Shown here: in pieces, positions 41,259 to 51,233 of the stretch
Numbering within the stretch: the first letter of the stretch is position 1
Layout of the letters: each line of letters begins with the position of its first letter
NCBI GenBank assembly: GCA_005656395.1
Contig: SRSI01000007.1
Coordinates: forward strand, 124,001-188,000
Direction: 5' to 3'
DNA from: Strongyloides papillosus
Lineage: Eukaryota > Nematoda > Chromadorea > Rhabditida > Strongyloididae
DNA: 64,000 nucleotides
Translations under genes and position numbers: made by a program
Notes under the pieces: generated by a model
Told to the model about the DNA's origin: nothing
Databases searched by the model: none
Seen by the model: the letters and a program-made list of their open reading frames with translations, nothing else

Positions 41259-42230
41259 TTACCTTTTATAAGAAATTTTGATAGTTATTTTATTATTGAA
41301 TTTTTTAGAACATCCAAAAAAAGCTTTCAATGCCTTCCTTAGTTCATCACTAAAAATTCAATTTTACATAGATATAAACGTTAATAATCTAACTTACCAT
41401 GAATAAACAAGAAAATAGAAATCTCCAAAAGATGTTAAATCGAATACCACAATATGAAAAACCTTAGTCATTTGAACAAAAATTTTAATTCCATAATTTA
41501 CAGCAATAAGTCTAAAAACGAAGAAAGCCTCAACAAAAAATAAAGTTACAAAAGTAAAGATTGAGTATATAATGTAATATAATTCTTTTTTGTATTTATT
41601 ACCAATTAGATTACGTTTCTTCAATGCTAAAATGGCCATTACGTTAAAAGTACATGTTGCAATGGAAATGGTTCCAAATAAAAAAACTGTATAAAAGATT
41701 TGATAATAAATTACATTTTTAGATTTAAATATTGGGATAAAGAATTCAAATAATTCAGAATTTTCGTACCTTGCATTAAAAGGAATATTTCCAAGTCCAA
41801 TCATTATTGAAAATATGATAAATGATAATAGTATAATATTTATTCTTGATTTTGAAAAATAAAATTTGTAAGAAAAAGGGTATTTAACAGCTATGTATCT
41901 ATTTATACTAATTAAAAGTGTTATAAAAAACATAAAAGTAGTTTGTTGTGCTGCTAAAATATATGTTAATGTTGCTGTCCAGTCATTGTTTTTAAAAAAA
42001 TTATTATGAAATCCCCATTTAGGTAATCTATAAAGTATAAAAGTTGTAATAATATAAATAACTTCATTAGTTAATTTACAAACAATTATTGTATAAAATT
42101 GTGTGTTAAAAAAAGTATTTTTATTTTTGATTTCTTTTATTATAACATATATTGACAGTATCATCAAAAGTGTTGATGGTATCTTATATATAAGTTGAAT
42201 AAATTCGACAACCGTAATTACATCAGCCAT
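41259..42230 (-). CDS. nematode chemoreceptor-type serpentine receptor (Srg/Srv-like)
   Basis: Two minus-strand exons, 42230-41398 and 41349-41259, with a 48-bp GTAAGT...TTTTAG intron, give 307 residues. The second exon supplies a tail starting C-D-E-L-R-K-A-L-K, typical of helix 8 after TM7, so the open frame that stops at 41394 simply runs into the intron. Seven hydrophobic segments are visible. The R-L-P-K-W-G after TM2 and I-N-R-Y at the end of TM3 (a DRY variant) resemble the nematode-specific Srg/Srv families, usually plasma-membrane chemoreceptors of sensory cilia. I chose M-A-D-V at 42230 because it leaves a short N-terminus before TM1; an in-frame ATG at 42347 would add 39 residues with no signal peptide. 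Exact subfamily and ligand are unknown. Confidence 0.8.
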
Positions 42231-43284
42231 TTTTAGAATACAAATCTGTATATATTTTTGGAAAAATTTTTCCGTAACTCTGTAAAAATTATTGACACTA
42301 AGAGTAATTTTTTTAATATCTTTTAAAAGATAATTACAAAAATACATAACTTAAAAATTAACACGATAATTTAATCTTAAAAGATTTCGCTTAATTAACA
42401 GATTAAAGAATTCTAGTTCTATCAAAACAAAACATTTTATCTTGATTTTTGATATAATAAAAATTTTTTAAAAATTACAACCTTATTTTTTTCAAATGCT
42501 TTATTTGGGCCAACAGAAAGTTATTAATTTTATGCATCTTAAGTTAAAATTGTATTAATTATTTCAAAATAGTTTTATATTTGCAATTTATTTTCATAAA
42601 AGTAAAATTAATTATGAATTAAAATAATTCTATAAAAACATGTTCCTCACTAGAATAAAGAAATAATGATAAAAAGAACTATTTTAGAACAATATTATAG
42701 TAGCAAATATTAATTTAAATATTATTAAATTATATTATAATGTATGGTTATTTTATGTACTTATAAGTTGAAATATTTAGTAAAAACAGTCTCTTCTTAC
42801 GTCTTTAAACATTTATTTCAATTTAAGATAATGTCGTTGTTAAGCCAGAATAATAAAATAATAATATGACATTATTGTTTGCATCGTTTTTTGAAATAAG
42901 TTTGCCAATGTTAAATAATAAAGATATTTTTTCAAAGTTTTTTTTTGATAATAATTGAAAAGATTGAATATCTTTTCTATTCTTTTTTAAAACTTTTGTT
43001 ATAAATATTTCTAAAAATAAAAATATTTATATTATGTAGTTTTTGTTATTTACACTTTTGTTTTTCAAGGATTTCGTGTTATTTTTAGTTTATCTCAAAA
43101 GCTTGATATACTGTAAAAATTCATAAAGCAAGATTTATTTTTCATACGCAGAATTTATCGATGAAAAATAATTTGATATTCAAAAACGAACTAATGATAT
43201 ATAAGAATTTATTTTTTAATTGTTTTTTTAAATAAAACACTGGATTGAAGCAGTTAAGCATTGAATAAAGTCTTGTCTGCATAT
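42231..43284. other. intergenic, nothing recognised
   Basis: About 1 kb of AT-rich sequence upstream of the minus-strand receptor, presumably containing its promoter. No ORF, repeat or RNA stands out. Confidence 0.5.
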
Positions 43285-43731
43285 TAAAATTTGGCTCATA
43301 GGACACTCAGCTAAAATATTTTTACCGTTTGGTAAAGTGTAACCGTAATTTAATTTTACGGTAAACAAATTTAATAAAAATGACTAAAAGTACAATAATG
43401 AGAACATCTTTTAGTTAAATAAAAGGTATTTTACATTAAAGTAATTGGTGGACTTCTTTATTGAGTAAGAAGTTTTCTATAAGAAAAAAACATTCTAAAG
43501 TTGATTGTATACTTAATTGTAATTTTTGATCACAATCATTATAAATCATACATTTTTAAGATATTTTCCCTCTTTTTTTTCTAAAACTTGAAGTAATATT
43601 CATAATTTTAACATTTAATTTATCATGTATCACTAATTCAAATTAAATTAAATTTGTATGCATATACACAAAATTACACTTTACCAAACGGTAAAAATAT
43701 TTTAGCTGAGTGTACCCCGAGCCTAAAATTT
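43285..43731. mobile_element. 431-bp miniature inverted-repeat element with perfect 8-bp target duplication
   Basis: The element proper is 43293-43723. Its first and last 50 bases are inverted copies, 46 of 50 identical, including a perfect 40-base arm (43303-43342 against 43674-43713) containing TTTACCGTTTGGTAAA. The termini read GGCTC. It is flanked by TAAAATTT on both sides (43285-43292 and 43724-43731), a perfect 8-bp target duplication. There is no coding capacity. An 8-bp duplication occurs with hAT-, Merlin- and P-type DNA transposons; GG at the end would suit Merlin better than hAT, but no assignment is secure. The perfect duplication points to a fairly recent insertion. Confidence 0.88.
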
Positions 43732-43754
43732 CTATAATTTCCGACCGTTTCTTC

Positions 43755-43778
43755 TTCAGGTAAAACTTTATACCTGAA
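43755..43778. repeat. short perfect hairpin
   Basis: TTCAGGTA and TACCTGAA (8 bp each) are separated by an 8-base loop. Function unknown; it lies between the two miniature elements. Confidence 0.4.
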
Positions 43779-43885
43779 AGACAAAATATATTTATTCCAC
43801 AAAATATAATATTTTAAACTTTTCAATCGTCCTCGATGATATAATACAAGAGCTAAAAATTTTAAACATGAGAAAACATTACATT

Positions 43886-44160
43886 AATTAATTAGGACTT
43901 ACCCTTTGTAATTTATCTAAAATTCACAGATCATAATAAAACAATATCTCCACAAATAGTAAAACAAAATTCTAAATTATTTATAAATTAATGATAGTAA
44001 TTTAAACCTAATCCTATTACGATTTAATTTACTCAAATCAAAATGTTGTAATTATTTCAATTGAAACATCATATATTTGATAATATATTATATAACAACT
44101 GCAACTATAATCAGAAATAAACTCATTACACTGTTTGAGGAAATGAGTCAATCAAATAAA
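43886..44160 (+). repeat. diverged direct repeat, copy B
   Basis: Second copy of the segment at 40043-40320, same orientation, 3.8 kb apart. Its right end abuts the TA target site of the element at 44168. The interval between the two copies holds the chemoreceptor gene and the 431-bp element, so this may be a relic of a segmental duplication. Confidence 0.6.
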
Positions 44161-44167
44161 AATAAGG

Positions 44168-44471
44168 TACAGTGGTCCATCAGTATCCGCAGTTTGAAAA
44201 TTATTAGAAACAAGAAAATTATAACATAAGGAGGTACGTGCGATTTTTTTTTATTTTATGTATATTAGAGTACAAACTCTGTTTACGATTAAATTTTTTT
44301 TTAAAATTAAGCTAACTAAAAGACTACTTTTGTCTACAATTGTAGAAAAAAATATATCTTATCTATAACTGAAAAATATTAACACATGAAAAAATAATAA
44401 ATACTACGGTTCGCTATTATTCACGGTAGTCTTAGGAACCAATCTACCGCGGATACGGGGAGATTACTGTA
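44168..44471. mobile_element. 300-bp pogo/Tigger-like miniature element flanked by TA
   Basis: The element proper is 44170-44469, flanked by TA at 44168-44169 and 44470-44471. The ends are inverted: 5' CAGTGGTCCATCAGTATCCGC against CAGTAATCTCCCCGTATCCGC read from the right end, 17 of 24 bases matching through the following GT. CAGT termini, the GTATCCGC core and TA target sites are typical of Tc1/mariner-superfamily pogo/Tigger elements. It has no ORF, so it would have been moved in trans. The divergence between the ends suggests an old copy. Confidence 0.7.
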
Positions 44472-44662
44472 ATTATATTAAACTAGTATAAATACAGTAA
44501 ATATTTTACTATATATTTAAAAATATTTCTTTACCGAGAAAATTATCAATACATAAAAATTTAAAAACAGGAGAAAAAGTAAAATTAACATTTATCAACT
44601 AGATCAATTTGCAAAAAATTGTATTAAATTGTTTAGTTGCTCTTTAAATGAACTTTAAATTT

Positions 44663-44911
44663 TTAAAAATTATGGTGTATTAATGAACTCATCCGCTTTG
44701 GTGTAAAAGTGGCCAACCAAGTTTTTCTTGTAACAATATAAAAAATAATTTCTTGTTGGAAAAAATTTAGATGACCATCTTTTTTACTAAAGTGGATAAG
44801 TTTAGACATATACAAATTATGATATATGAAATGTTTTTTTCTATTGAAATTATTATTAGAAAAAATGAAATATTTACCAATTTTTAACCATTTCACTGCC
44901 GGATGACGCAT
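44663..44911 (-). CDS. doubtful 82-codon ORF
   Basis: ATG-started ORF with a less AT-rich start (M-R-H-P-A-V-K-W-L-K-I) and a fairly ordinary end (K-T-W-L-A-T-F-T-P-K-R-M). A possible 43-bp intron (GTAAATATTT...TTCAATAG) inside it would change the frame. No domain, signal peptide or neighbour supports it. It may be a fragment of a decayed gene or transposon. Confidence 0.2.
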   Translation of the reverse strand: MRHPAVKWLKIGKYFIFSNNNFNRKKHFIYHNLYMSKLIHFSKKDGHLNFFQQEIIFYIVTRKTWLATFTPKRMSSLIHHNF

Positions 44912-46661
44912 ACAAACGTCATAAATAGAATGTTAATGCATAGTGGTAATTTATGCTTTATGTGGGAAATTTTGGAATAATGTTTTTTTTGTTATAAAGT
45001 ATTTATATGAAAAGAAGGAAAGAGAAAGCAAATTTAAAGAAAAAACACTTACAAATCAAATTTAATAAATTTACAAGGAAAAATTTAATTTTTGGTTTAT
45101 TTTTTTAAAATCTTACTTAAGAAATATGTTATCAATCCTTTGTTAATTTTTTGCTCTAGTAAAACAGTAACGATTAAATAAACTGTTCTTGTCATGCAAT
45201 TTTAAAAAGTCATAAAAAAAAACTAATATATATAACCGTTGTGTCACCGAAATTTTATTTAGTTTAGAGTTAATTATTTATTGCTGTGTGTTTATTAAAA
45301 ATTAATTAGTCTAGTTTAGTTCTGGGAACGCATATAGGATTCTAGTAACGACTATAAGGAGTTAGTAAAAATAATAATTTTGTATAATAGTAAGTAAACG
45401 GTAATGAGATTTTTAAAGCAAATAAAATTTTGATGGCTACTATTGTTTTTGTAATCTTATTAATTTTTATAATAAAGATTTCTACTAATTGTGTTTATCA
45501 CAACACTAAAACTTCTTAAAATTTTTACTCTCTATATAAGAGTTTCTTTCTATTTTACACACAGAAGCGTGGTAATACAAAGAAAAAAATCCTGCTAGCG
45601 AAAAGGTTAAGATTTGTTTTTGAGATATGTTTTAATATTAAAAAAAACTGACATAAGAATGTAATTTCCAAAATTTTATTTTATTGATTTCACAAGATTT
45701 AAACAATACGTTTTATAAGTTAAATAAGCTGTATGATGCAACATTTCATTTGATAACGATAAGAACTAATATTAGAGAAATATAAGAATTTTTCTTTAAA
45801 ATATAATCGATTTTTTAAGAAGTTAAAAAAAATTAAGTTTTTTCTTAATTTTCATGTTTTTTCGAAAAAGCCTGCATTTGATCTGTTAAATTTTTAAAAC
45901 ATTCTAATATCAATTAACTTAATATAGTTTATAAACTTTTTAAGAGCATAATATACTAGGAAAATTTAGAAAAACGTTGAAAAATTAGAACTTTATGAAT
46001 CTAGAACTATATATCAGGTCAATGAGAAACAATTATATGTTGTTTGATTACAAGGGAACATAATAGAGAATTTGTATTCCATGAATAAAGAAAGCTATTA
46101 CTGTAAAAATTTATACAGTTTTACATGGACATCCTGTACAGTAGATATTTATTAGTATTTTTAATTTTTAAAATCTATTGTTAATAATATGTTAGAAATA
46201 AATTTTCTTAATGAAAATGTTTATAACATTTCTCAAGATCGCCTTTTGAAAAGAATCATGAAACATATAGTGTGAAAAAAGCTGTTTTGTGAAATAAAAA
46301 TAATATTTCAAAAACTTTACAAAGCAGACAAAAAATTATTATCACTATATCAGAAGTCTATATGTCGCGACACCCTTTATTTTAATTGAAATTCAAAAAT
46401 ATATTTTCACAGAGCAAATAAAAAATGTCTGATATTAAAAATTTCGTACATTAAAAATAAATAAAAACAATCTATTAAAATAGTAGATGATATATGAACT
46501 GATATGTAAAAGTAAAGTGATTTGTAGATTTTTTTCGCCGTAATAATCAAAATATTTTTTTAAAACAAAAGTATAATTATATTAGAAGCTTTGATAGCAA
46601 TCTGAAAAATTAAAAAAGATGTCCTTGAAAAGTGCAATCTTTTTTATTGAAAAAATTGAAA
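44912..46661. other. intergenic leading into the tandem array
   Basis: 44912-45650 shows nothing recognisable. From about 45660 the sequence resembles regions 5' of the other three array copies (shared TTTTATTTTATTGATTT, GATGCAAC and TGATAACGA blocks, also near 48800-48890), so this is the 5' part of array unit 1. A 10-bp palindrome TGTCGCGACA occurs at 46363-46372 and a GTCTGATATTAAAA box at 46427-46440; both recur in other copies. Confidence 0.5.
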
Positions 46662-46711
46662 CAGGTGAAAAAAAATACGCCATTGATTTTTGATTTAATT
46701 ATCTATAAAAG
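46662..46711 (+). promoter_or_regulatory. core promoter of array copy 1
   Basis: CAGGTG (E-box type) at 46662-46667 and TATAAAAG at 46704-46711, 42 bp between their first bases; the TATA start is 55 bp before the ATG. The same spacing recurs in all four copies. Confidence 0.75.
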
Positions 46712-46758
46712 AAAGAAATTTCGAAGAACATTATTCAATTAAAACAATTTTCTCTCAA

Positions 46759-47856
46759 ATGCTTTACTCAAAATCAATTTTAATATTTTCTTTATTCCTT
46801 TTAGTAGGTACTATATCTACTTATCACCTAAAAAATTCCGATCAAGATAATTTGGCTAACCATGATAATTTAAATCATGAATATAGAGCTATAATTAGTA
46901 ATGATGTTAATAAACTTCCAAGTCAAAATTTTCAAAAAGAAAGTAAGACAGATGTTGTTCTAAGAGAAAAAAGACAGGCAGAAAGAGTTAGAGCAAGACG
47001 TGAAAGACAACGAAAAGAAAGAATGAGAAGAAGAAAACTACAACAGGAAAGATTGCGCCGTCAAAGACAAAACCAAAAAATGAATCGTTTGAGACAACAA
47101 AGAAAAAGACAAGAGCAACAAAAAAAACGTCGAGAAAGAGAACGTAAAGAAATTGCTCGTAGAAGAAGACAACGAAGAATGCGTCAAGAGGCAGAAAGAA
47201 GAAGAAGAAGGTTAGAAAGAATACGTCAAGAACAAGAACGTCAAAGAATAGAGGAGGAAAGAAGACGCTCATCAACAACAACTACCACAAGAGCAAGAAC
47301 AACAACCAGAAGAACAACAAGAAGAACAACTACAGTTAGAGTAACTACTACTAGACCACCAACAACTACTGAAAGCCATGTTACAACAACTACTGTAGGT
47401 CAGTTAGTAACTACAGCTGAAAGTAATGCAACAACATCATCTGAAAAACAAACAATATCAACTAAAAAACAAACACAGGTAACATCTACAGGTAAATCAG
47501 ACACAACAAATAAAGAACCAACACAGGCAAAATCTACTGGTAAATCAGACATAACATCAAAAGATAACACAGACACAACACCTAATGCATCTTCTCCTAC
47601 AAGATCTGGTTCTGCACTAGGAGCTATGTCTGAGGATGAAAGAGAACTTTACGATGAAGAAAAAACTGAGAAGGAAGAAGATGATGGATATGATGAAGAG
47701 TACAGTGACGATACAGAAGATGACGAAGACGATGCAGACAATAATGATGGTACGGAAGATGATAAAAACGAAGCAGACGATGAAGACTATAATGATGGTA
47801 CGGAAGACTATGAAGAAAATGAAGATAATGGATACGTAACACAAGATGATGAATAA
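46759..47856 (+). CDS. secreted basic/mucin-like/acidic proprotein, array copy 1
   Basis: Intronless, 365 residues; family not recognised. Residues 1-21 are a clear signal peptide. Residues 22-72 are a propeptide-like stretch ending R-E-K-R (69-72), a furin-type site. Residues 73-170 are extremely rich in Arg, Lys, Gln and Glu with heptad-like spacing, probably one long helix or coiled coil. Residues 171-285 are Thr/Ser-rich with T-T-T runs, a likely O-glycosylated mucin-like block. Residues 291-365 are Asp/Glu-rich with repeated D-G-T-E-D. There are no cysteines after the signal peptide. Such a charge-polarised secreted chain could self-associate or coat a surface; that is inference. AATAAA follows at 48041, a few bases after a TATGCTTTT block shared with the other copies. 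An antisense ORF at 46988-47281 is a shadow. Confidence 0.85.
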   Translation: MLYSKSILIFSLFLLVGTISTYHLKNSDQDNLANHDNLNHEYRAIISNDVNKLPSQNFQKESKTDVVLREKRQAERVRARRERQRKERMRRRKLQQERLRRQRQNQKMNRLRQQRKRQEQQKKRRERERKEIARRRRQRRMRQEAERRRRRLERIRQEQERQRIEEERRRSSTTTTTRARTTTRRTTRRTTTVRVTTTRPPTTTESHVTTTTVGQLVTTAESNATTSSEKQTISTKKQTQVTSTGKSDTTNKEPTQAKSTGKSDITSKDNTDTTPNASSPTRSGSALGAMSEDERELYDEEKTEKEEDDGYDEEYSDDTEDDEDDADNNDGTEDDKNEADDEDYNDGTEDYEENEDNGYVTQDDE

Positions 47857-49775
47857 AACAATAAAAGCGTTACAAAAGGCAATGAAAACATAAATTTTAA
47901 TAGTTTTTGATTATGAAGAAGAAGTTGACTATGTTATTCGATAAACTAACAACCTCTTTAATGGCATAGAAAATCAATAAGATTTCAGCAGATAATTTGA
48001 AAAAGTAACACTTTTAAGATTGTTATGCTTTTTATAATATAATAAAATTTTAAAATATCTCAGATAATTTTTATTATTAATTTTAGAAATTAATTTCTTT
48101 CTAAAATATCATGAGTTTTATTTTTATACAAAACAATGACAATTGGGTTGATTGTTCATAAGCTAGATAATTAGGTTGCTATTCCAGATTTTAATCTCTC
48201 TAAAGTATATTCATTAAATAGATTTGAATAATTTTTATACTTTATATAAGATTTTCTTGGTAGGTCCATACTTTGTGTTATATTTAAATTTGTTTTCGGT
48301 GGTATAGAAATTTCGTATTTGTATTGTAACTAAAATCTTAAAGACTAATAACTAAAAGGTTTTAAAAAATACGAACCCCAGGATACCCTTTAAATTTTTA
48401 AAAATAGATTCTTAAGTGTGTAAACATGTACTACTTTTGTTAACAGAAAACTATATATTGCTTTTAAAAAATTAAAATTGCTGGCTAGAGAATTCTTTAT
48501 ATAATAATTAAATAATAGAATTGTCTATTTCATCACAATCGTATGTTAATGAAAAAATATCTCTTCCCAGATTCAAGAGATAAAAGCGGTATTTGACGGT
48601 TATTAAAAAAAAAAACACTAAATATGATTACTTTTTAATTTATTCCTTTAAATTTAATACTACAATTTTTAATCTATTCATGAATTCTGATGTTAAACTC
48701 CATTATCTATCGACAGAAAAAATTTCACAAGAATCTAAGAATTAATTATTAAGATGTAATTGCTTATTTTTAATCAAGATTGATAAGAGAAATAAATAAC
48801 AAGTTTTATTTTATTGATTTCTCAAGATTTCAATAATTACTTATATTAAATTAAATAATCTGTCTGATGCAACGCTTTATGTGATAACGACTGTAACCAA
48901 TTTTACAAAAATCCAGAAATTTTTCTCTGAAATTTAATGGATTTATCAAAAACTTAGAAAAACATTTTTAACTTATTCTTCATTTCCGATGTTTTTTTCT
49001 AAAAAGTTTGAACATAATCTATAAATTTTTGAAGAATTCCAATGTAAATTAAATTAACAAAGTTAATGAACTTCTATAAACTTGATATCTAAGAAAAGTT
49101 TTAAAAACGTTAGAGAAGTTTGGATTTTAAGAATCTACAATTTTTTATCAGGCCAGTAACAACCAATGAAATGTGTGTTGTCTATAAATTAAACATAATA
49201 TCGAATATGTATCTCAATAGTAAAGAAAGCTATCAATATCAAAATATGTAGAGTTTTATATAGACAACCCTTTATAACAAACATTTAGTAATATTTTTAA
49301 TTTTTTAAAACTTATTGTTAATGAATTCTTTGAAATAAATTTTTATTTGTAACAAATTTTATAATATTGTTTAATTTCACTTTCTAAAAAAAATAACGAA
49401 TTAATGTGAAAAAAAGCTATGCTATCAAAAGAGATTAATATTTTAAAATATCTACCAAGTAGATAAGAAATTACTTTCATTTAATCAGAAGTCTATATGT
49501 CGCGACACTCTTTATTTTAATAGATATATAAATAATTTTTTACTATACAAATAAAAAGTGTCTGATATTAAAAATGTGATACGGTAGAAAATAAATAAAA
49601 AAAAGTTATAAAAATAATAAATAAAAAAAATATACGAATTGATATGTTAAAGTGAAATAAAAAATAGACTTTTTTATTAAAAAATCAAAATATTTTTAAA
49701 GGAGTATAATTTTAGTAGTACCATTGATAACAATCTGAAAAAATAAAAAAAGATGTTCTTGTAAAAAAATTGGAA
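47857..49775. other. array spacer between copies 1 and 2
   Basis: No gene. The left part is the 3' flank of copy 1 and resembles the 3' flanks of copies 3 and 4 (shared ACCCCAGGATACCCTTT near 48373 and 56349, and TCGATAARCTAACAA just after each gene). The right part, from about 48680, is the 5' flank of copy 2, with the TGTCGCGACA palindrome at 49498-49507 and the GTCTGATATTAAAA box at 49560-49573. Confidence 0.6.
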
Positions 49776-49825
49776 CAGGTGGAAAAAATTACGTTATTGA
49801 TTTTTAATCTAATTGCCTATATAAG
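49776..49825 (+). promoter_or_regulatory. core promoter of array copy 2
   Basis: CAGGTG at 49776-49781 and TATATAAG (one base changed from the other copies) at 49818-49825; spacing 42 bp, and 55 bp from TATA to ATG. Confidence 0.7.
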
Positions 49826-49872
49826 AAAAAAATTTTGAAGAAATTTATTCAATCAAAATATTTTTCTCTTAA

Positions 49873-50871
49873 ATGCTTTACTCAAAATCAATTTTAATAT
49901 TTTCTTTATTTCTTTTAGTACGTATTATATGTACTTACTTATTTAAAAATTTTGATCAAGATAGTTTGGTTGACTATAATAATAAAGCTATAATTAGTAA
50001 TGATATTAATGAACTTTCAAGTCAAAATTTTCAAAAAGAAAGTAAGGTGGGTATTGTTCCTAGAAAAAAAAGACAGGCAGAAAGAATTAGAGCAAGACGT
50101 GAAAGACAACGAAAAGAAAGAATGAAAAGAAGAAAACAACAAGAGCAAAAATTGCGACGTCAGAGACACAAGCAAAAAATGAATCGTATAAGACAACAAA
50201 AAAAAAGACAAGAACAACAAAAAAAACGTCAAAAAAAGAAACGTCAAGAAGCTGAGCGTAAAAGAAGACAAAAGAAATTACGTCAAGAAACAGAAAAAAG
50301 AAAAAGATTACAAAGAATGCGGCAAGAAAAAGAACGTAAAAGAAAAGAAAGAATACATCAGGAAGAAGAACGTAAAAGAAAAGAGGAAGAAAGAAAACGC
50401 TCATCAACAACAACTACCACAAAACCAAGAAGAACGAGAAAAACCACAAGAAGAACAACTATAGTTAGAGTAACCACTGCTAGACCATCAACAACTACTA
50501 AAAGTCATGTTAAAACAACTACTAAAAGTCATGTTACAACAACCACTGAAAGTCATGTTACAACAACTACTAAAAGTCATGTTATAACAACTACTAAAAG
50601 TCATGTTATAACAACTACAAAAAGTTACGCAGTAAATTCAGCTGAAAGTGAAGCAGAAACGTCAGCTAAAAGTCAAAAAACATTACCACCTGAAAATAAA
50701 CCAACGACACCAGCTGAAAAACAAACAACAATATCAGCCGAAAAATCAACACAAACCAATGATCAATCATTGACAACACCTAAAGCTGAATCAATCACAT
50801 CATCTAAAACTGAGCTAGGCACAACACCTACTTCAGCTTCTCCTACAAAAAGTGCCAGTGAGAAAGGGTAA
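49873..50871 (+). CDS. secreted basic/mucin-like proprotein, array copy 2, tail lost to an insertion
   Basis: Intronless, 332 residues, same plan as copy 1: signal peptide to about residue 20, propeptide ending R-K-K-R (64-67), basic helical block to about residue 178, then a Thr-rich block. The Thr-rich block contains a tandem expansion of an 8-residue unit, T-T-T-K-S-H-V-x (see 50500-50619), that is single in copies 1 and 3. The protein lacks the acidic tail. Its last codons (E-K-G, stop) are read from the inverted-repeat element that starts at 50860, and a remnant of the acidic tail lies beyond that element (51156-51233). It may still be secreted, but with a net positive charge quite unlike its paralogues. 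Confidence 0.8.
   Translation: MLYSKSILIFSLFLLVRIICTYLFKNFDQDSLVDYNNKAIISNDINELSSQNFQKESKVGIVPRKKRQAERIRARRERQRKERMKRRKQQEQKLRRQRHKQKMNRIRQQKKRQEQQKKRQKKKRQEAERKRRQKKLRQETEKRKRLQRMRQEKERKRKERIHQEEERKRKEEERKRSSTTTTTKPRRTRKTTRRTTIVRVTTARPSTTTKSHVKTTTKSHVTTTTESHVTTTTKSHVITTTKSHVITTTKSYAVNSAESEAETSAKSQKTLPPENKPTTPAEKQTTISAEKSTQTNDQSLTTPKAESITSSKTELGTTPTSASPTKSASEKG
50500..50619 (+). repeat. 24-bp coding minisatellite, five copies
   Basis: Five consecutive 24-bp units based on AAAAGTCATGTTACAACAAC plus TACT encode K/E-S-H-V-x-T-T-T. A degenerate sixth starts at 50620. It lies inside the Thr-rich block of copy 2 and explains its extra T-T-T-K-S-H-V repeats. Confidence 0.85.
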
Positions 50872-51140
50872 ACTCAACATGGTGTGTCATGACACATTTT
50901 GTCGCGTGGGAAAATTTCGCCGCATGTTTATAAAAGTTTAGCTTTATATTCAAATTTCATAAAAAAATTTTCGTATATAAGTTAAATGTTTTTCAAAATC
51001 ATTAAAATAAAGTCAATTGATATAATTAAATTTAATTTTTTTTTAAATAAAAAAATTCTGGTAATGATAAATGATCGCCGCGCGGTAATTTATATCGCAC
51101 AATATAGTCGCAAGTTGAGTTTACCCCAAGCCATGCTAGT
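50852..51140. mobile_element. 273-bp inverted-repeat element inserted in array copy 2
   Basis: Element proper 50860-51132. The perfect 13-base GGGTAAACTCAAC at 50866-50878 is inverted at 51114-51126; over the full 19-base ends 14 match. The right end, read inward, is GGCTTGGGGTAAACTCAAC, 16 of 19 identical to the right end of the 431-bp element at 43293-43723. Flanking octamers GTGCCAGT (50852-50859) and ATGCTAGT (51133-51140) match at 6 of 8, fitting an aged 8-bp target duplication. Inside is a 14-bp palindrome TGTGTCATGACACA (50883-50896) and CG-rich patches (CGCCGC, CGCCGCGCGG) unusual for this region. No coding capacity. Confidence 0.75.
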
Positions 51141-51155
51141 TTATAAAGTGTTTTA

Positions 51156-51233
51156 TCTGAGGAAGATAATGATGAAGACGGTATAGACTCTACAAAAGCT
51201 AAAAAGAAAATTAACTTAAATAGTTCTTACTGA
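51156..51233 (+). pseudogene. severed acidic tail of array copy 2
   Basis: Twenty-five codons starting S-E-E-D-N-D-E-D resemble the start of the acidic tail of copy 1 (S-E-D-E-R-E). If the element and one target-duplication copy are discounted, this frame agrees with the upstream ORF, but a TAA at 51144-51146 now lies in that frame, so the tail is dead. Confidence 0.6.

Noticed and set aside
44400..44450. GGTTCGC near a possible tRNA B box
   Set aside because: No matching A box or cloverleaf; it is part of the pogo-like element.
46988..47281. Antisense Phe/Val/Leu-rich ORFs under each array gene (also 50087-50413, 55053-55340, 58937-59236)
   Set aside because: They recur only because the basic block is Arg/Lys/Gln-rich; antisense of such codons is stop-poor.
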